Shown here: piece by piece, positions 48,811 through 59,476 of the stretch
Layout of the letters: each line of letters opens with the position of its first letter
Numbering within the stretch: the first letter of the stretch is position 1
Assembly: GCF_003428885.1 (NCBI RefSeq)
Contig: NZ_QQRU01000005.1
Location: forward strand, 1 to 64,000
Source: Streptococcus sp. LQJ-218
GTDB lineage: Bacteria; Bacillota; Bacilli; Lactobacillales; Streptococcaceae
DNA length: 64,000 nt
Reading direction: 5' to 3'
The notes under the pieces: model-generated
What the model was told of the DNA's origin: nothing
The model's database searches: none
The model's input: only the letters and a program-made list of their open reading frames with translations
Program-made: the position numbers and the translations under genes

Positions 48811-50235
48811 TTATTTTTCGTCATACCAAGAGTAATGGAAGGTTCCTGCTTTGTCTTTACGTTGGTAAGTGTGGGCACCAAAGTAGTCACGTTGCGCTTG
48901 GATCAAGTTAGCTGGAAGGTCAGCTGAACGGTAGCTATCAAAGTAAGTGATAGCTGCTGAGAAAGTTGGCACTGGCACACCAGCTTGAACCGCAAGAGCT
49001 ACGATATCACGCACTGCTTGTTGGTATTTAGCAGTAACATCCAAGAAGTACTCATCCAAAAGAAGGTTAGCAAGATCTGCATTACGGTTGTAGGCATCTG
49101 TAATCTTTTGCAAGAAACGAGAACGGATGATACAGCCAGCACGCCAGATAGATGCGATCTCTGCAAATGGCAAGTTCCAGTTGTTTTCTTTAGAAGCTAC
49201 ACGCAGTTGAGCAAAACCTTGTGCGTATGAGATGATTTTTGAGAAGTAAAGAGCTTGACGGATTTTTTCAATCAACTCAGCCTTGTCTCCTTCAAATTTG
49301 AAGTCAGCTGGTTTTGGAAGAACCTTGCTAGCATGTACACGTTCTTCTTTGTAAGTTGAAATGTAACGCGCAAATACTGATTCAGTGATGAGTGACAATG
49401 GCACACCAAGGTCAAGAGCTGATTGGCTAGTCCATTTACCAGTTCCCTTGTTACCTGCAGCATCAAGAATGTAGTCTACGATTGGTCCATCTTGACCTTC
49501 ATCGTCTTTACGGCTCAAGATATCCGCTGTGATTTCAATCAAGTAGCTGTCCAATTCACCCTTGTTCCACTCAGTAAAGATTTCAGCCATATCTTGAGCT
49601 GAAAGCCCAAGCAAGTGTTGCATAAGATCGTAGCTTTCTGCAATCAATTGCATATCACCATACTCGATACCATTGTGGACCATTTTCACATAGTGACCAG
49701 CTCCATCAGGACCGATGTAAGTCACACATGGTTTTCCATCTTCTGGTGCTTTAGCTGAGATTTCTTCAAGAACATCAGCCACCAATTCGTAGGCCTCTTT
49801 TTGTCCACCAGGCATGATAGAAGGACCTTCAAGAGCACCTTTTTCACCACCAGAAACCCCAGTACCGATAAAATTGATCCCTGAGTTTGCCAATTCTTCG
49901 CTACGACGGATTGTATCTTTGTAGAAAGTGTTTCCACCGTCAATCAGGATATCACCTTTGTCAAGGTGTGGAAGAAGAGCTTGGATAGTAGCATCTGTAC
50001 CAGGTCCAGCTTGAACCATAAGCATGATACGACGAGGCTTTTCAATTGAGTTTACAAAACTTTCAACGTCATAGCTTGGTACAAAGTTCTTTTCAGGATG
50101 GCAAGCAATCACATCTTCCGTTTTTTCTTTACTACGGTTGTAGATAGCAACTGTATAGCCACGAGATTCAATATTAAGGGCAAGGTTACGACCCATTACG
50201 GCCATACCAACAACACCAAAGTTAGCTTTTGTCAT
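48811..50235 (-). CDS. gnd: 6-Phosphogluconate dehydrogenase, decarboxylating
   Basis: A 474-residue enzyme of the oxidative pentose phosphate pathway, giving ribulose 5-phosphate and NADPH. NADP loop [14 protein letters not shown] (7-20), the substrate-binding GVSGGEKGA (about 129-137) and the C-terminal YFGAHTYQR (about 450-458) are intact. Upstream partner of ritR. Confidence 0.98.
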   Translation of the reverse strand: MTKANFGVVGMAVMGRNLALNIESRGYTVAIYNRSKEKTEDVIACHPEKNFVPSYDVESFVNSIEKPRRIMLMVQAGPGTDATIQALLPHLDKGDILIDGGNTFYKDTIRRSEELANSGINFIGTGVSGGEKGALEGPSIMPGGQKEAYELVADVLEEISAKAPEDGKPCVTYIGPDGAGHYVKMVHNGIEYGDMQLIAESYDLMQHLLGLSAQDMAEIFTEWNKGELDSYLIEITADILSRKDDEGQDGPIVDYILDAAGNKGTGKWTSQSALDLGVPLSLITESVFARYISTYKEERVHASKVLPKPADFKFEGDKAELIEKIRQALYFSKIISYAQGFAQLRVASKENNWNLPFAEIASIWRAGCIIRSRFLQKITDAYNRNADLANLLLDEYFLDVTAKYQQAVRDIVALAVQAGVPVPTFSAAITYFDSYRSADLPANLIQAQRDYFGAHTYQRKDKAGTFHYSWYDEK

Positions 50236-50310
50236 TTGACACTCCTCTTGTTTGATTTGTTTTATTTTATCATTTTTACTTTTGAAAAGAAAGAATTTTG
50301 TAACGGCTAC

Positions 50311-51720
50311 TTAGTAGTCCAAGTCATCCGCATGACCAGCGCCATTTCCAACAAAGTATCCTGTCTTACAGTTAAGGGTAAAGAGATAGGTTCCATCTGG
50401 CTTGTAGAGGTTGTAATAGCCATTGCCATTAATAATATTAACACGTTCAAGGATGTATTGATTTCCAGTGATATAACCACGTGAGCGTGAAGTCGCTAGA
50501 ATTTGTTCCAAGACACCATCTGCAAAATCCCAGGCAGAGTTATCGCTATCATCAATAGCAGACTGATTGTAGGCAACACGACTGGCACTTCTTTGAACAG
50601 CGACTCCTGCACTTGATACACCCATATTGACTTCACTACGAGAACTTCTAGTCTCATTTGAGGTAGCATTTGAACTACTTGGGCTTGTATCACTAGTCGT
50701 ATTTGAGCTTGTTTGACTTGAACTTGAGCTACTAGTTTCACTTGAACTTGAGCTAGAAGTACTTGTTTGCTGGCTCTTACCAAGGCTGATAGCCTTATCT
50801 AGCACTTTATCAAGTTCCGTATTTCCAGTTTTAATATCTGTAAATTTAGCATCTGATTTAGCTTTAGCGTTAGTGTCCAAAACACCATCCACAATAGCTG
50901 GCTTCTCAAATTGAGCATTGACATCTTGAATGGCCTTGATTTGAGTTGCTAGGCTATCATACTTAGATTTTGCAAGCGTATATTCACGACTACCTTCTAG
51001 CTTATCAAGTAAGGTTTTTAGTTGACTTAGTTTATCAAACTGGCTATTTTTCAAAGCCGTTTTGTTGCTATCTGTATAGAAGGCATCATATAAATTATTG
51101 AATTCTTCCACATCTGACTGCGTATTTGTAGTTGATTGAGAAGTTTGGATTTCCTTGGTCGAACGAGCCACTTGACGATAAACATAATAAGCAGTCCCAG
51201 GGATAAGAACCACTAAAGCTGCTAGAATACCGTAAAGCATCCATTTCTTCTTACTGTTTCCATCTTCACTATCTGTCACTCGAGAACGTATCGGAACCTC
51301 TTCCGCTCCGACCAATGGTACCTCTTCCGTCTCAAGTTCTTCGACAAGAGGAGCTTCTGAAACTCGTGTTAATTCTAAATCATCAAACTGACTTAATTCA
51401 TCTTCTGGATCAGGAGGAGTTACTTCTGTATCCTCACGAAGCTCTTGAAGCAAATTATCCAGAGTCTGAGTCTCCTCTACCTCTTCTTTTTCAACTAAAT
51501 CATCCTTGCTAAACTGACGTGTTTCAAACTTATCTGCATCAATTGCATCTTTATGTTTTTTCACATACTTGTCCAAGATAGAATCTCCAGGCAATACACC
51601 TGCTTCCACCTCTTCATTTTTTCGCATGGCTTCTCCAACTGTTAGCTCTTTAGCATCATCAAAATCAAATTGAGCTTCTTGATGTTCTGCATTATGATGA
51701 TTACGTCCTTTCTCACTCAT
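50311..51720 (-). CDS. mapZ: Mid-cell division-site protein MapZ (LocZ)
   Basis: A 469-residue membrane protein that marks the division site ahead of FtsZ. Long acidic cytoplasmic N-terminus (1-157) with T67 in DKFETRQ, a known StkP target in pneumococcus; one transmembrane segment (160-181); extracellular helical region (about 205-330); Ser/Thr-rich linker (about 335-385); and a C-terminal peptidoglycan-binding subdomain (about 400-469). Downstream of the rlmL-like gene by 12 nt, so co-transcribed. Confidence 0.93.
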   Translation of the reverse strand: MSEKGRNHHNAEHQEAQFDFDDAKELTVGEAMRKNEEVEAGVLPGDSILDKYVKKHKDAIDADKFETRQFSKDDLVEKEEVEETQTLDNLLQELREDTEVTPPDPEDELSQFDDLELTRVSEAPLVEELETEEVPLVGAEEVPIRSRVTDSEDGNSKKKWMLYGILAALVVLIPGTAYYVYRQVARSTKEIQTSQSTTNTQSDVEEFNNLYDAFYTDSNKTALKNSQFDKLSQLKTLLDKLEGSREYTLAKSKYDSLATQIKAIQDVNAQFEKPAIVDGVLDTNAKAKSDAKFTDIKTGNTELDKVLDKAISLGKSQQTSTSSSSSSETSSSSSSQTSSNTTSDTSPSSSNATSNETRSSRSEVNMGVSSAGVAVQRSASRVAYNQSAIDDSDNSAWDFADGVLEQILATSRSRGYITGNQYILERVNIINGNGYYNLYKPDGTYLFTLNCKTGYFVGNGAGHADDLDY

Positions 51721-51732
51721 GAGTTTTCCTTC

Positions 51733-52890
51733 CTACTTTACTTCCTGACGTTTAACACGCTGACCAAAATATTGATATAAATCAACTTTTAAGGTCCCAT
51801 TGTACAACTTACGTTTCTTATCCGCCTGACTACCATACTTGGTCTCAAAGGCTTCATCACTAGTTAGGATAAATTTGCTCCACGTTTTCAGCGGTGCAAA
51901 TACTTGCCCCATCTCAGCATAAAGCTTGGTAACTCCTGCATCGTCTGACAAGCGTTCACCATAAGGTGGGTTAGAGATAATCACTCCATTGATTTTGTCA
52001 GAACGCAAATCCTGCACGCGCATCTGCTTAAAGGTAATATCTCTTGCAACCCCTGCTGCCTGAGCATTGGCCTTAGCAATCTCCACCATACGTGCATCGA
52101 TATCACAGCCCATGATATCAAGCTCAAGTTCACGATCCACTTTCTTAGCTGCCTCTGTGCGCACTTCTTGGATCAAGCGATCGCTAATCCAGTTCCATTC
52201 CTCAAAAGCAAAAGAGCGACGAAGACCAGGAGCCATCTTTCTAGCAATCATAGCTGCTTCGATACAAAAAGTTCCTGAACCACAGGTTGGATCAATCAAG
52301 GGCTTGTCTGGATACCAGTTAGAAAGTTGCAAAATGGCTGCCGCCATATTTTCCTTGATAGGAGCACCACCTTTTTCCGTACGATAGCCACGTTTAAAGA
52401 GGCTGGATCCGGTCGTATCAATCATGACAGTTGCAATGTCTTTCAGAATAGAGACCTCAATCTTAAACTCAGGACCATTCTCCATCAGAGGAACACCTTC
52501 TGGACGGGCATAGTATTTTTGCAACTTCTTAACAACAGCCTTCTTTGAAATTGCCTGAACACTGGGTTCATTGTGTAGTTTAGACTTAACACATTTGGCT
52601 CTCGAAATCGGAAAACGAGCCCCAAGTGGTAAATAATGTTCCCAATCTAGAGCGAAAACTCCCTGAAAGAGCTCCTCAAAAGTCTTAGCTGGGAAACTTC
52701 CTACAATGATTTTGATACGATCTGCTGCCCGAAGCCAGAGGTTGGTTTCAATAATAGCTCTTGCGTCTCCTTGAAAACGAACACGCCCATTTTCAACCTG
52801 ACAATCGTAGCCCAACTCTCGCACTTCACGTCCCACAACAGCCTCAAGGCCCGCTGCAGCAGTAGCGATTAAATTAAATTCTTTTTTCAT
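51733..52890 (-). CDS. THUMP-domain 23S rRNA guanine-N2 methyltransferase (RlmL/YpsC-like)
   Basis: A 385-residue RNA methyltransferase: N-terminal ferredoxin-like and THUMP domains (about 1-160) and a Rossmann methyltransferase domain with DPTCGSGTFCIEAA (about 191-204) and the catalytic NPPYGERL (about 309-316). Corresponds to the stand-alone N-terminal half of RlmL. Precise rRNA target inferred. Lies between rnpB and mapZ. Confidence 0.9.
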   Translation of the reverse strand: MKKEFNLIATAAAGLEAVVGREVRELGYDCQVENGRVRFQGDARAIIETNLWLRAADRIKIIVGSFPAKTFEELFQGVFALDWEHYLPLGARFPISRAKCVKSKLHNEPSVQAISKKAVVKKLQKYYARPEGVPLMENGPEFKIEVSILKDIATVMIDTTGSSLFKRGYRTEKGGAPIKENMAAAILQLSNWYPDKPLIDPTCGSGTFCIEAAMIARKMAPGLRRSFAFEEWNWISDRLIQEVRTEAAKKVDRELELDIMGCDIDARMVEIAKANAQAAGVARDITFKQMRVQDLRSDKINGVIISNPPYGERLSDDAGVTKLYAEMGQVFAPLKTWSKFILTSDEAFETKYGSQADKKRKLYNGTLKVDLYQYFGQRVKRQEVK

Positions 52891-52926
52891 TTTCAGTCTT
52901 ATAAGACCTTTCTATATGTCCACTTT

Positions 52927-52963
52927 AAAAAATGAGGTTGAGAAAGTTTTCTCAGCCCCAACC
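52927..52963 (-). terminator. Terminator of rnpB
   Basis: Minus strand GGTTG ... AGAAA / TTTCT ... CAACC with an asymmetric bulge, followed by CTCATTTTTT. Confidence 0.68.
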
Positions 52964-52965
52964 TA

Positions 52966-53364
52966 TATGCAATTTTCTATAAGCCATGTTTTGTTCCAGA
53001 AGTGACTAGGACCACTCCCTTCGATAATCATCTGTCTACCACTAACAGCCTATAGCTGCTAGCAGTCAGAGTACTACGTTCGTTTCCGTGTACTCCATGC
53101 CCCGACCGAAATTTGGGTTGCTAGCTTGAGGGGTTTACCGCGTTCCACTCTCTCTGTTTCCAGAAAGACTCCGTCACTGTGGCACTTTCAAGTCTACTCT
53201 GGCCTATCCAAGGACTTAGCCATTTCAACTGCCGTAACGATTTCTCGTCCCTAGGCTTATGGTTTCGCCTAGCACAATCACTACAGGCATCACAGCCTGT
53301 GCTAGCATGGACTTTCCTCATGAAAAGAAATTCTCCTCACGCGATTATCCAAAAATTGCACTTT
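52966..53364 (-). ncRNA. rnpB: RNase P RNA, type B
   Basis: The minus strand carries the universally conserved P4 strand (GAGGAAAGTCC near 53325), then AGGCTGTGATG and the second P4 strand near the 3' end (ACAGA then GGCTTATAG), with P1 closed by GTGCAATTTTT (5') and AGAAAATTGCAT (3'). About 400 nt, in the same place between gpsB and the rlmL-like gene as in pneumococcus. Ends are approximate. It explains the 486-nt gap; coding frames within it are shadows. Confidence 0.95.
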
Positions 53365-53376
53365 TCAAATAAGCTC

Positions 53377-53706
53377 TTATAAATCAGAGTTATCCAAAAT
53401 TTGTTTACCAAACACTTCTTTTTCAAGACGATTTAGTCGTTTCAAAATATCAAAATTCGTCATAGAAGTGGTAGATGTCATTTCAAGAGGTTCTGCTTGA
53501 ACCGGTGCAGATTCAGGTTTGCGAGACAATTCTTCCTTCAACTCTACAATTTCTTGACGGAGAGACTTGACTAAGGCAGCATAAGTTTCATAGTCCTTGA
53601 TGACATCGTCCAAAAATTCATCAACTTCAACCTTACTATATCCACGGACTTCACGTCCAAACTCTTGCTCAAAAATATCTTTTGCTGAAAAAATAATACT
53701 TGCCAT
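53377..53706 (-). CDS. gpsB: Cell division regulator GpsB
   Basis: A 109-residue DivIVA-like coiled-coil protein coordinating septal and peripheral wall synthesis. N-terminal membrane-proximal domain ([30 protein letters not shown], 6-35), coiled coil (about 36-65), linker and the C-terminal [17 protein letters not shown]. Start at ATG 53706 (MASIIFSAK); an ATG four codons upstream lies on the ribosome site GGAGAG. Confidence 0.95.
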   Translation of the reverse strand: MASIIFSAKDIFEQEFGREVRGYSKVEVDEFLDDVIKDYETYAALVKSLRQEIVELKEELSRKPESAPVQAEPLEMTSTTSMTNFDILKRLNRLEKEVFGKQILDNSDL

Positions 53707-53778
53707 CACTCTCTCCATTCTCGGTTTCTAATAGTATTATTATATAAAAAAAGACAAACAAAAATCAAGGTCAAAGGC

Positions 53779-54306
53779 TTACTTTTCAGAAAAATTTTCT
53801 GCTAACTCATTTAAGTCTTCAAAGGTTAGCCTTTTGATACGATAACCTTCCTGATTTTTCATCAAATTGTCTATAAATTTTAATTTGGTCTCATTTTCAG
53901 GGTCATAGAAAAAATAAGCTAAATCAGTATTTTCCAGCAAAAATCGTTGGTAGTCTCGTAGTTGCCCCATATGTTCATATTTCGGATAGGCATATTTGAC
54001 AAAATCTACCTGCTTAAATTGGCTCAGTTTAAGCTGATTCGCTTCATTCCAATTTTCCCCGTGTGTTTCAAAATCAAAAATGGTCGCTAGGTTAAAATCA
54101 TACTCATATTTCATTTCATTTGCGACATCAAGAACCCAGGATTCAAATCCCAAATTCCCTGTAAAGACCAGCCATTTAATTCCTTCTTCTGCTAAACTTT
54201 CTAAATCACGGCGAATGGCTTTTTTTATAATTTTTAACCTGAAATCTTTTTCATTAAACAAACCCAAGTCAAAATTAGAATATCCCATAATTAAAGCTGT
54301 AGTCAT
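53779..54306 (-). CDS. DUF1273 (YpsA-like) protein
   Basis: A 175-residue protein of the YpsA/DUF1273 group (SLOG-type nucleotide-binding fold). Start chosen at ATG 54306 ([15 protein letters not shown]) after AAAGGTG; 28 in-frame upstream residues extend into the promoter region. GMGYSN-like loop at 6-11 and [14 protein letters not shown] (about 49-62). Linked in Bacillus to cell division, function unproven. Divergent from recU. Confidence 0.85.
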   Translation of the reverse strand: MTTALIMGYSNFDLGLFNEKDFRLKIIKKAIRRDLESLAEEGIKWLVFTGNLGFESWVLDVANEMKYEYDFNLATIFDFETHGENWNEANQLKLSQFKQVDFVKYAYPKYEHMGQLRDYQRFLLENTDLAYFFYDPENETKLKFIDNLMKNQEGYRIKRLTFEDLNELAENFSEK

Positions 54307-54331
54307 TTTTACACCTTTCTTTCTATTTTTA

Positions 54332-54340
54332 TGGTATAAT
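54332..54340 (+). promoter_or_regulatory. Extended -10 promoter of recU-pbp1A
   Basis: TGG TATAAT (54332-54340), 33 nt before recU, with no good -35. It lies in the 66-nt divergent gap. Confidence 0.65.
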
Positions 54341-54372
54341 AGAGTGATGTTATTGTACCAATAAGGAGAAAT

Positions 54373-54969
54373 ATGGTCAACTATCCTCATAAAATTTCAT
54401 CAAAAAAAAGCCAAACATCCATTTCTCAACCAAAAAATTTCGCAAATCGAGGAATGACTTTTGAAAAGATGATCAACGCTACAAACGATTACTATCTGAC
54501 GCATGGCATGGCGGTTATCCATAAAAAACCAACGCCTGTTCAGATCGTTCGAGTAGACTATCCTCAACGTAGTCGAGCCAAAATTGTAGAAGCCTACTTT
54601 AGACAAGCTTCCACAACAGATTACTCTGGCGTGTATAAAGGATATTACATTGACTTTGAAGCCAAGGAAACGCGACAAAAGAATGCTATTCCACTAAAGA
54701 ACTTCCATCTTCACCAGATTCAACATATGGAACAAGTTCTAGAACAGCAGGGCATTTGCTTCGTACTGCTTCATTTTTCTTCTCAACAAGAAACTTATTT
54801 GTTGCCGGCACTTGATTTGATTCGCTTTTATCATCAAGATAAGGGTCAAAAATCAATGCCACTTGGATATATTCAAGAATACGGATATTTAGTAAAGCAA
54901 GGAGCTTTCCCTCAAATTCCCTATCTCGACATTATCAAAGAACACTTACTAGGTGGTAAAACAAGATGA
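54373..54969 (+). CDS. recU: Holliday junction resolvase RecU
   Basis: A 198-residue nuclease that cuts recombination junctions. Catalytic residues D83 (TDYSG), E96 and K98 (DFEAKET) are present, with the FHLHQIQHM motif (about 110-118). Overlaps pbp1A by four bases (ATGA), the usual recU-pbp pairing in Firmicutes. Confidence 0.95.
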   Translation: MVNYPHKISSKKSQTSISQPKNFANRGMTFEKMINATNDYYLTHGMAVIHKKPTPVQIVRVDYPQRSRAKIVEAYFRQASTTDYSGVYKGYYIDFEAKETRQKNAIPLKNFHLHQIQHMEQVLEQQGICFVLLHFSSQQETYLLPALDLIRFYHQDKGQKSMPLGYIQEYGYLVKQGAFPQIPYLDIIKEHLLGGKTR

Positions 54970-57161
54970 ACAAACAAACTATTCTGCGATTCTTAAAGTA
55001 TATTGGAATTACATTTCTTACCTTATTTATCGCGTTATTTCTATTAGGTGGAGGGGTCTTCCTCTACTTTGTTAGCAAGGCCCCAGCCTTATCTGAAAGT
55101 AAATTAGTTGCGACGACCTCTAGCAAGATTTACGACAATAAGAACGAACTAATTGCTGACCTTGGTTCTGAACGTCGCGTAAATGCTCAAGCAAATGAAA
55201 TCCCTACTGATTTGGTAAAGGCCATCGTGTCTATCGAAGATCATCGTTTCTTTGACCATAGAGGTGTTGATACCATTCGTATCATGGGTGCGGCATTGAG
55301 AAACCTCCAAGGGAAAGGAGGGCTCCAAGGAGCTTCAACTTTGACTCAGCAATTGATCAAATTGACCTATTTCTCTACCTCAACTGCCGATCAAACCCTG
55401 TCACGTAAAGCTCAGGAAGCTTGGCTAGCTGTTCAACTAGAGCAAAAAGCAACCAAGCAAGAAATCTTGACCTACTACATAAACAAAGTCTACATGTCTA
55501 ACGGTAACTATGGAATGCAAACCGCAGCTCAAAATTACTATGGAAAAGACTTGAAGGATTTAAGCTTGCCACAGTTAGCACTTCTAGCTGGAATGCCTCA
55601 AGCACCAAACCAATATGATCCTTATTCCCATCCAGAAGCTGCTCTCGAACGTCGGAACTTGGTACTTTCAGAAATGAAGGGGCAAAATTACATCAGTGCA
55701 GAAGATTACGAAAAAGCTATTAATACTCCTATCACTGATGGTCTCCAAAGCTTGAAGTCAGCCAATAGTTATCCTGCTTATATGGACAATTACCTCAAAG
55801 AAGTAATTGATCAAGTTGAACAAGAAACAGGTTACAACCTTCTTACTACAGGTATGGATGTCTACACAAATGTGGACAAAGATGTTCAACAGCGACTTTG
55901 GGATGTTTACAATACAGATGAATATGTTGCCTACCCAGATGATGAACTCCAAGTAGCTTCAACCATCGTGGATGTAACAAATGGTAAAGTCATTGCTCAG
56001 TTAGGGGCACGTCACCAATCAAGTAATGTATCTTTCGGTGTTAACCAAGCCGTTGAAACCAACCGTGACTGGGGTTCTACGATGAAACCAATCACTGACT
56101 ATGCTCCCGCTTTAGAATATGGAGTCTATGACTCTACTGCTTCTATTGTACATGATGTTCCTTATAACTATCCTGGCACTGATACCCCAGTCTACAACTG
56201 GGATCATGGCTACTTTGGAAACATTACAGTCCAGTATGCTCTTCAACAATCACGAAATGTCACAGCCGTTGAGACTTTGAATAAGGTCGGTCTAGATAGA
56301 GCTAAAACCTTCCTCAATGGGCTTGGTATCGATTATCCAAGCATGCTTTATGCAAACGCCATTTCAAGTAACACAACTGAATCCAACAAAAAGTACGGAG
56401 CAAGTAGTGAAAAAATGGCCGCTGCCTACGCAGCTTTTGCTAATGGTGGTACTTACCACAAACCAATGTATATCAATAAAATCGTCTTTAGTGATGGTAG
56501 TGAAAAAGAATTTTCTGATGCCGGTACTCGGGCTATGAAAGAAACTACTGCCTATATGATGACCGAAATGATGAAAACTGTCTTATTATACGGAACCGGA
56601 CGTGGAGCCTACCTACCTTGGCTTCCACAAGCAGGTAAGACAGGTACTTCTAACTATACTGACGAAGAAATTGAAAAGTATATCAAAAACGGTGGTTACG
56701 TAGCTCCAGATGAAATGTTTGTTGGTTATACCCGCAAATATGCAATGGCCGTTTGGACAGGATACTCAAATCGTCTAACTCCAATCATCGGAGATGGTTT
56801 CCTTGTTGCTGGTAAGGTTTATCGCTCAATGATAACTTACCTTTCTGAAGATGACAATCCTGGAGACTGGACAATGCCAGATGGCTTGTATAGAAATGGA
56901 GAATTCATCTTCCAGAATAACGCAAAGAATACAGGGAATAATTCAGTAACACAACAAACACAAACAGTAGAAACTCCAAGCACAACAGCTGAAAGTTCAA
57001 CTACACAGGCAAGTACGACGGTTGGTCAACAATCCAATAATGCTCCAGCAACCGATCCTAATCAAGGACAAGCTGGTCAGGCTAGTCAGGCTGGTCAACC
57101 GACACAACCAGTACAACCAACGCCACAAAATCCACAAGTTCAACAGCAACCACAACAGTAA
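54966..57161 (+). CDS. pbp1A: Penicillin-binding protein 1A
   Basis: A 731-residue bifunctional peptidoglycan synthase. Membrane anchor (about 12-36), glycosyltransferase GT51 domain with catalytic E91 ([10 protein letters not shown]), and transpeptidase domain with S371-TMK, S429-RN and K558-TG. The C-terminal tail (about 655-731) is Thr/Gln/Pro-rich and low complexity. Position 433 is Thr (Pro in susceptible R6) and 575-578 are NGGY (TSQF in R6). These are residues seen in mosaic, low-affinity pneumococcal alleles and may simply be this species' native sequence. Confidence 0.96.
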   Translation: MNKQTILRFLKYIGITFLTLFIALFLLGGGVFLYFVSKAPALSESKLVATTSSKIYDNKNELIADLGSERRVNAQANEIPTDLVKAIVSIEDHRFFDHRGVDTIRIMGAALRNLQGKGGLQGASTLTQQLIKLTYFSTSTADQTLSRKAQEAWLAVQLEQKATKQEILTYYINKVYMSNGNYGMQTAAQNYYGKDLKDLSLPQLALLAGMPQAPNQYDPYSHPEAALERRNLVLSEMKGQNYISAEDYEKAINTPITDGLQSLKSANSYPAYMDNYLKEVIDQVEQETGYNLLTTGMDVYTNVDKDVQQRLWDVYNTDEYVAYPDDELQVASTIVDVTNGKVIAQLGARHQSSNVSFGVNQAVETNRDWGSTMKPITDYAPALEYGVYDSTASIVHDVPYNYPGTDTPVYNWDHGYFGNITVQYALQQSRNVTAVETLNKVGLDRAKTFLNGLGIDYPSMLYANAISSNTTESNKKYGASSEKMAAAYAAFANGGTYHKPMYINKIVFSDGSEKEFSDAGTRAMKETTAYMMTEMMKTVLLYGTGRGAYLPWLPQAGKTGTSNYTDEEIEKYIKNGGYVAPDEMFVGYTRKYAMAVWTGYSNRLTPIIGDGFLVAGKVYRSMITYLSEDDNPGDWTMPDGLYRNGEFIFQNNAKNTGNNSVTQQTQTVETPSTTAESSTTQASTTVGQQSNNAPATDPNQGQAGQASQAGQPTQPVQPTPQNPQVQQQPQQ

Positions 57162-57166
57162 AAAGA

Positions 57167-57197
57167 AAATCCTGAGAAGCAAAACTCAGGATTTTTT
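57167..57197 (+). terminator. Terminator of recU-pbp1A
   Basis: Perfect stem AAATCCTGAG / CTCAGGATTT, followed by TTTTC. Confidence 0.85.
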
Positions 57198-57262
57198 CTA
57201 CAAAAACTTAACGTCATAATCTTTGAAAGAGAGGATAGGTTTCAATTCACTTTCGATAAACT

Positions 57263-57293
57263 AAAAGAAGTTAGCGAACAGCTAACTTCTTTT
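57263..57293 (-). terminator. Terminator of aliA
   Basis: Perfect 13-bp stem (57263-57275 with 57281-57293), A4/T4 ends, 5-nt loop, right after the aliA stop. Works on either strand. Confidence 0.83.
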
Positions 57294-57297
57294 TATT

Positions 57298-59277
57298 TTA
57301 TTTCACATGATTTGCGAGTTCTTCTTGCGCTTTTTTATTGGATTCTTCTTTTTCTTTCACCCATTTATCTTGAGCTTTTTGATATTCATCTGCTGTGACT
57401 GCCTTGTCTTGAAGTTCAAGATATTTGTATCGGAGCGGATCGCTTGTTCCCTTGTTACCTGCGAAAGAGAAAGGTAAAGTAAATGGTACCATCTTAGACA
57501 AGATTGGACGCCCTGTACGAGATGTCGTTGGAATGACTAGGGCACTATCTGTCAACCATGCTTGAGCTTCAGCATACTTGTTATACCGTTTTGTAACGTC
57601 TGTAGTTTCTTCTCCTGCTTCATTGACCATTTTATCATAATCATTGAGACCAACCTTCTTAGCCGCCTCATTGTCTTTTCCTGAATCAAATCCTAGGTAA
57701 GTTCTCGTATTTTCCCCTACAGAAGGCTTGATGATATCAAGATAAGTTGATGGATCTGAGAAGTCTGGTCCCCATCCAACGTTATCAGAAATATCCCAAT
57801 CCTCACCAGCAGCAGTTTGTGCAAATAAAGTAACATTAAGCACTTCATCTTTTTGCAATTGTTGAATATCAATAATGACATTATCAGTTCCTAAAGTCGC
57901 TTCCAAAGATTGTTTCATAGATTGGACACGTTGAACTTTTGTAGTTGCTGTTTGGTCAACAGGCATATCTAGGTGAATTGGGAACTGTACTCCTTCTGCT
58001 TGAAGAGCAGCCTTAGCCTTAGCAAATTCTGCCTTGGCTTTCTCTGGATTATAGAGACCATCTTGGGCATCAGCAAGATTGACATCCTTCCATTCATCAC
58101 CATAAGTCACCAATTTTTCTTTGACCATGTCACCAAAGTTTTTTCCATCTGCTTGGACAAATGTTGGTGGAACAAAGATATTACGTAAAATTTTGCTTGC
58201 TCCAGTTTGTCCATTTAGCTGAGAAGCATAGGCTGTACGGTCAAATCCAAAGGCAATAGCCTGGCGGAAATCCTTGTTTAAGAGAGCCTTTTTAGTTGAA
58301 GTCTTTTGTTCTTCGCTAGTCTTAGAAGTATATTTATAGGACTGACGGTCAATATTTGTTCCTACTACATAAGTCGTAGAGTCCTGTTGCGTATAGACAA
58401 TGTTGTCCTTCATCTCTTTCTCAAGCTCTGCGAAACTTGCACTTGTTGGATAGAGACGAGCTGCTGAAAGGCTACCATCTTTAAAGTTTTCTGCAGGTTT
58501 ACTAGTATCTTGACCATCCCAGAATGACAATTTGACTTTGTCAATATGGACATTGTCTTTATCCCAGTAATTAGGATTCTTCGCAAATTCAAGAGTAGAT
58601 TTGGTCACAATCGATTTCAACAAATAAGGACCATTATACAAGATACTGCTTGGATCCGTAGCTTTGGCAAAATCATCCCCTTTTGAGTTCAAAAACTCTT
58701 CATTGACTGGTGCTAAGACACCCATTGTTGTTTTAGAATTCCAAAAACTTTCAGGTTTGTTCAAAGTGTATTGGACTGTTTGATCATCAAGTGCTTTAAT
58801 CCCAACTTGAGAGAAATCTTTATTTTCCCCTTTAGCGTAGGCATCCAGTCCTTTGATTGAGTCCTGTACCAAGTATAGGGCTTCTGATTTCTTATCTGTC
58901 GCATATTTAAGACCTGTCACAAAGTCCTGAGCCTTAACAGGAGCATACTCTTCTCCTTCAGATGTGTACCACTTGGCATCCTGACGAATCTTATAAGTGT
59001 AAGTCAAACCATCTTTAGAAACTGACCAGTCCTCTGCCATTGATGGCACCAAATTTCCATAGCGGTCACTCTCCAACAGACCATCAATCACATTACTAGT
59101 AATGTCAGCAGTCGCTGCCTTACCAGTTGTTAAATAATTGAGGTTATCTGGGTCTGTCTCGTAGGTAAATGCAAAAGTCTGCTCACCTTTAGCAGCAGAA
59201 CCACCAGAACAAGCCGCTAAGACACCAGCTGCTAATAAAGTGACCCCCGCAAGAGCCAATACTTTCCTTGTTTTCAT
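57298..59277 (-). CDS. aliA: Oligopeptide-binding lipoprotein AliA
   Basis: A 659-residue substrate-binding protein for the Ami oligopeptide ABC importer. Start placed at ATG 59277 (MKTRKVLALAG) after AAGGAGA; 25 upstream in-frame residues overlap the promoter. Signal peptide with lipobox LAAC, lipidated Cys23. SBP family 5 fold. In pneumococcus aliA is the conserved boundary of the capsule locus next to pbp1A, as here. No permease or ATPase genes are nearby, consistent with use of a shared Ami transporter. Confidence 0.93.
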   Translation of the reverse strand: MKTRKVLALAGVTLLAAGVLAACSGGSAAKGEQTFAFTYETDPDNLNYLTTGKAATADITSNVIDGLLESDRYGNLVPSMAEDWSVSKDGLTYTYKIRQDAKWYTSEGEEYAPVKAQDFVTGLKYATDKKSEALYLVQDSIKGLDAYAKGENKDFSQVGIKALDDQTVQYTLNKPESFWNSKTTMGVLAPVNEEFLNSKGDDFAKATDPSSILYNGPYLLKSIVTKSTLEFAKNPNYWDKDNVHIDKVKLSFWDGQDTSKPAENFKDGSLSAARLYPTSASFAELEKEMKDNIVYTQQDSTTYVVGTNIDRQSYKYTSKTSEEQKTSTKKALLNKDFRQAIAFGFDRTAYASQLNGQTGASKILRNIFVPPTFVQADGKNFGDMVKEKLVTYGDEWKDVNLADAQDGLYNPEKAKAEFAKAKAALQAEGVQFPIHLDMPVDQTATTKVQRVQSMKQSLEATLGTDNVIIDIQQLQKDEVLNVTLFAQTAAGEDWDISDNVGWGPDFSDPSTYLDIIKPSVGENTRTYLGFDSGKDNEAAKKVGLNDYDKMVNEAGEETTDVTKRYNKYAEAQAWLTDSALVIPTTSRTGRPILSKMVPFTLPFSFAGNKGTSDPLRYKYLELQDKAVTADEYQKAQDKWVKEKEESNKKAQEELANHVK

Positions 59278-59302
59278 CGTATTCTCCTTTGTTTTTCTAT
59301 CC

Positions 59303-59331
59303 ATTATAGCCCCTTTTTCAAACCTTGTCAA
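59303..59331 (-). promoter_or_regulatory. Consensus sigma-A promoter of aliA
   Basis: Minus strand TTGACA (59331-59326), 17-nt spacer, TATAAT (59308-59303): a perfect match to consensus. Confidence 0.88.
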
Positions 59332-59412
59332 CAGAATTTTCAGAATTTTCATTTTTAGTTGTTATTTTCTGATAAGCATTGAATGTTATTTCATTTTTTA
59401 ATCTCTTTTTAA

Positions 59413-59447
59413 CTATAAAAAAGAGGGGGGATTCAGTAACTCCCTCA
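59413..59447 (-). terminator. Terminator after the glycosyltransferase pseudogene
   Basis: Minus strand GAGGG ... CCCTC with a 12-nt loop and a following T6 run. Still intact though the gene upstream is broken. Confidence 0.65.
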
Positions 59448-59476
59448 TCCATCTATTTAAGTCATTTTTAAATTTA

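Noticed and set aside
53121..53382. Short frames on both strands between gpsB and the rlmL-like gene
   Set aside because: They overlap rnpB, which explains the sequence.
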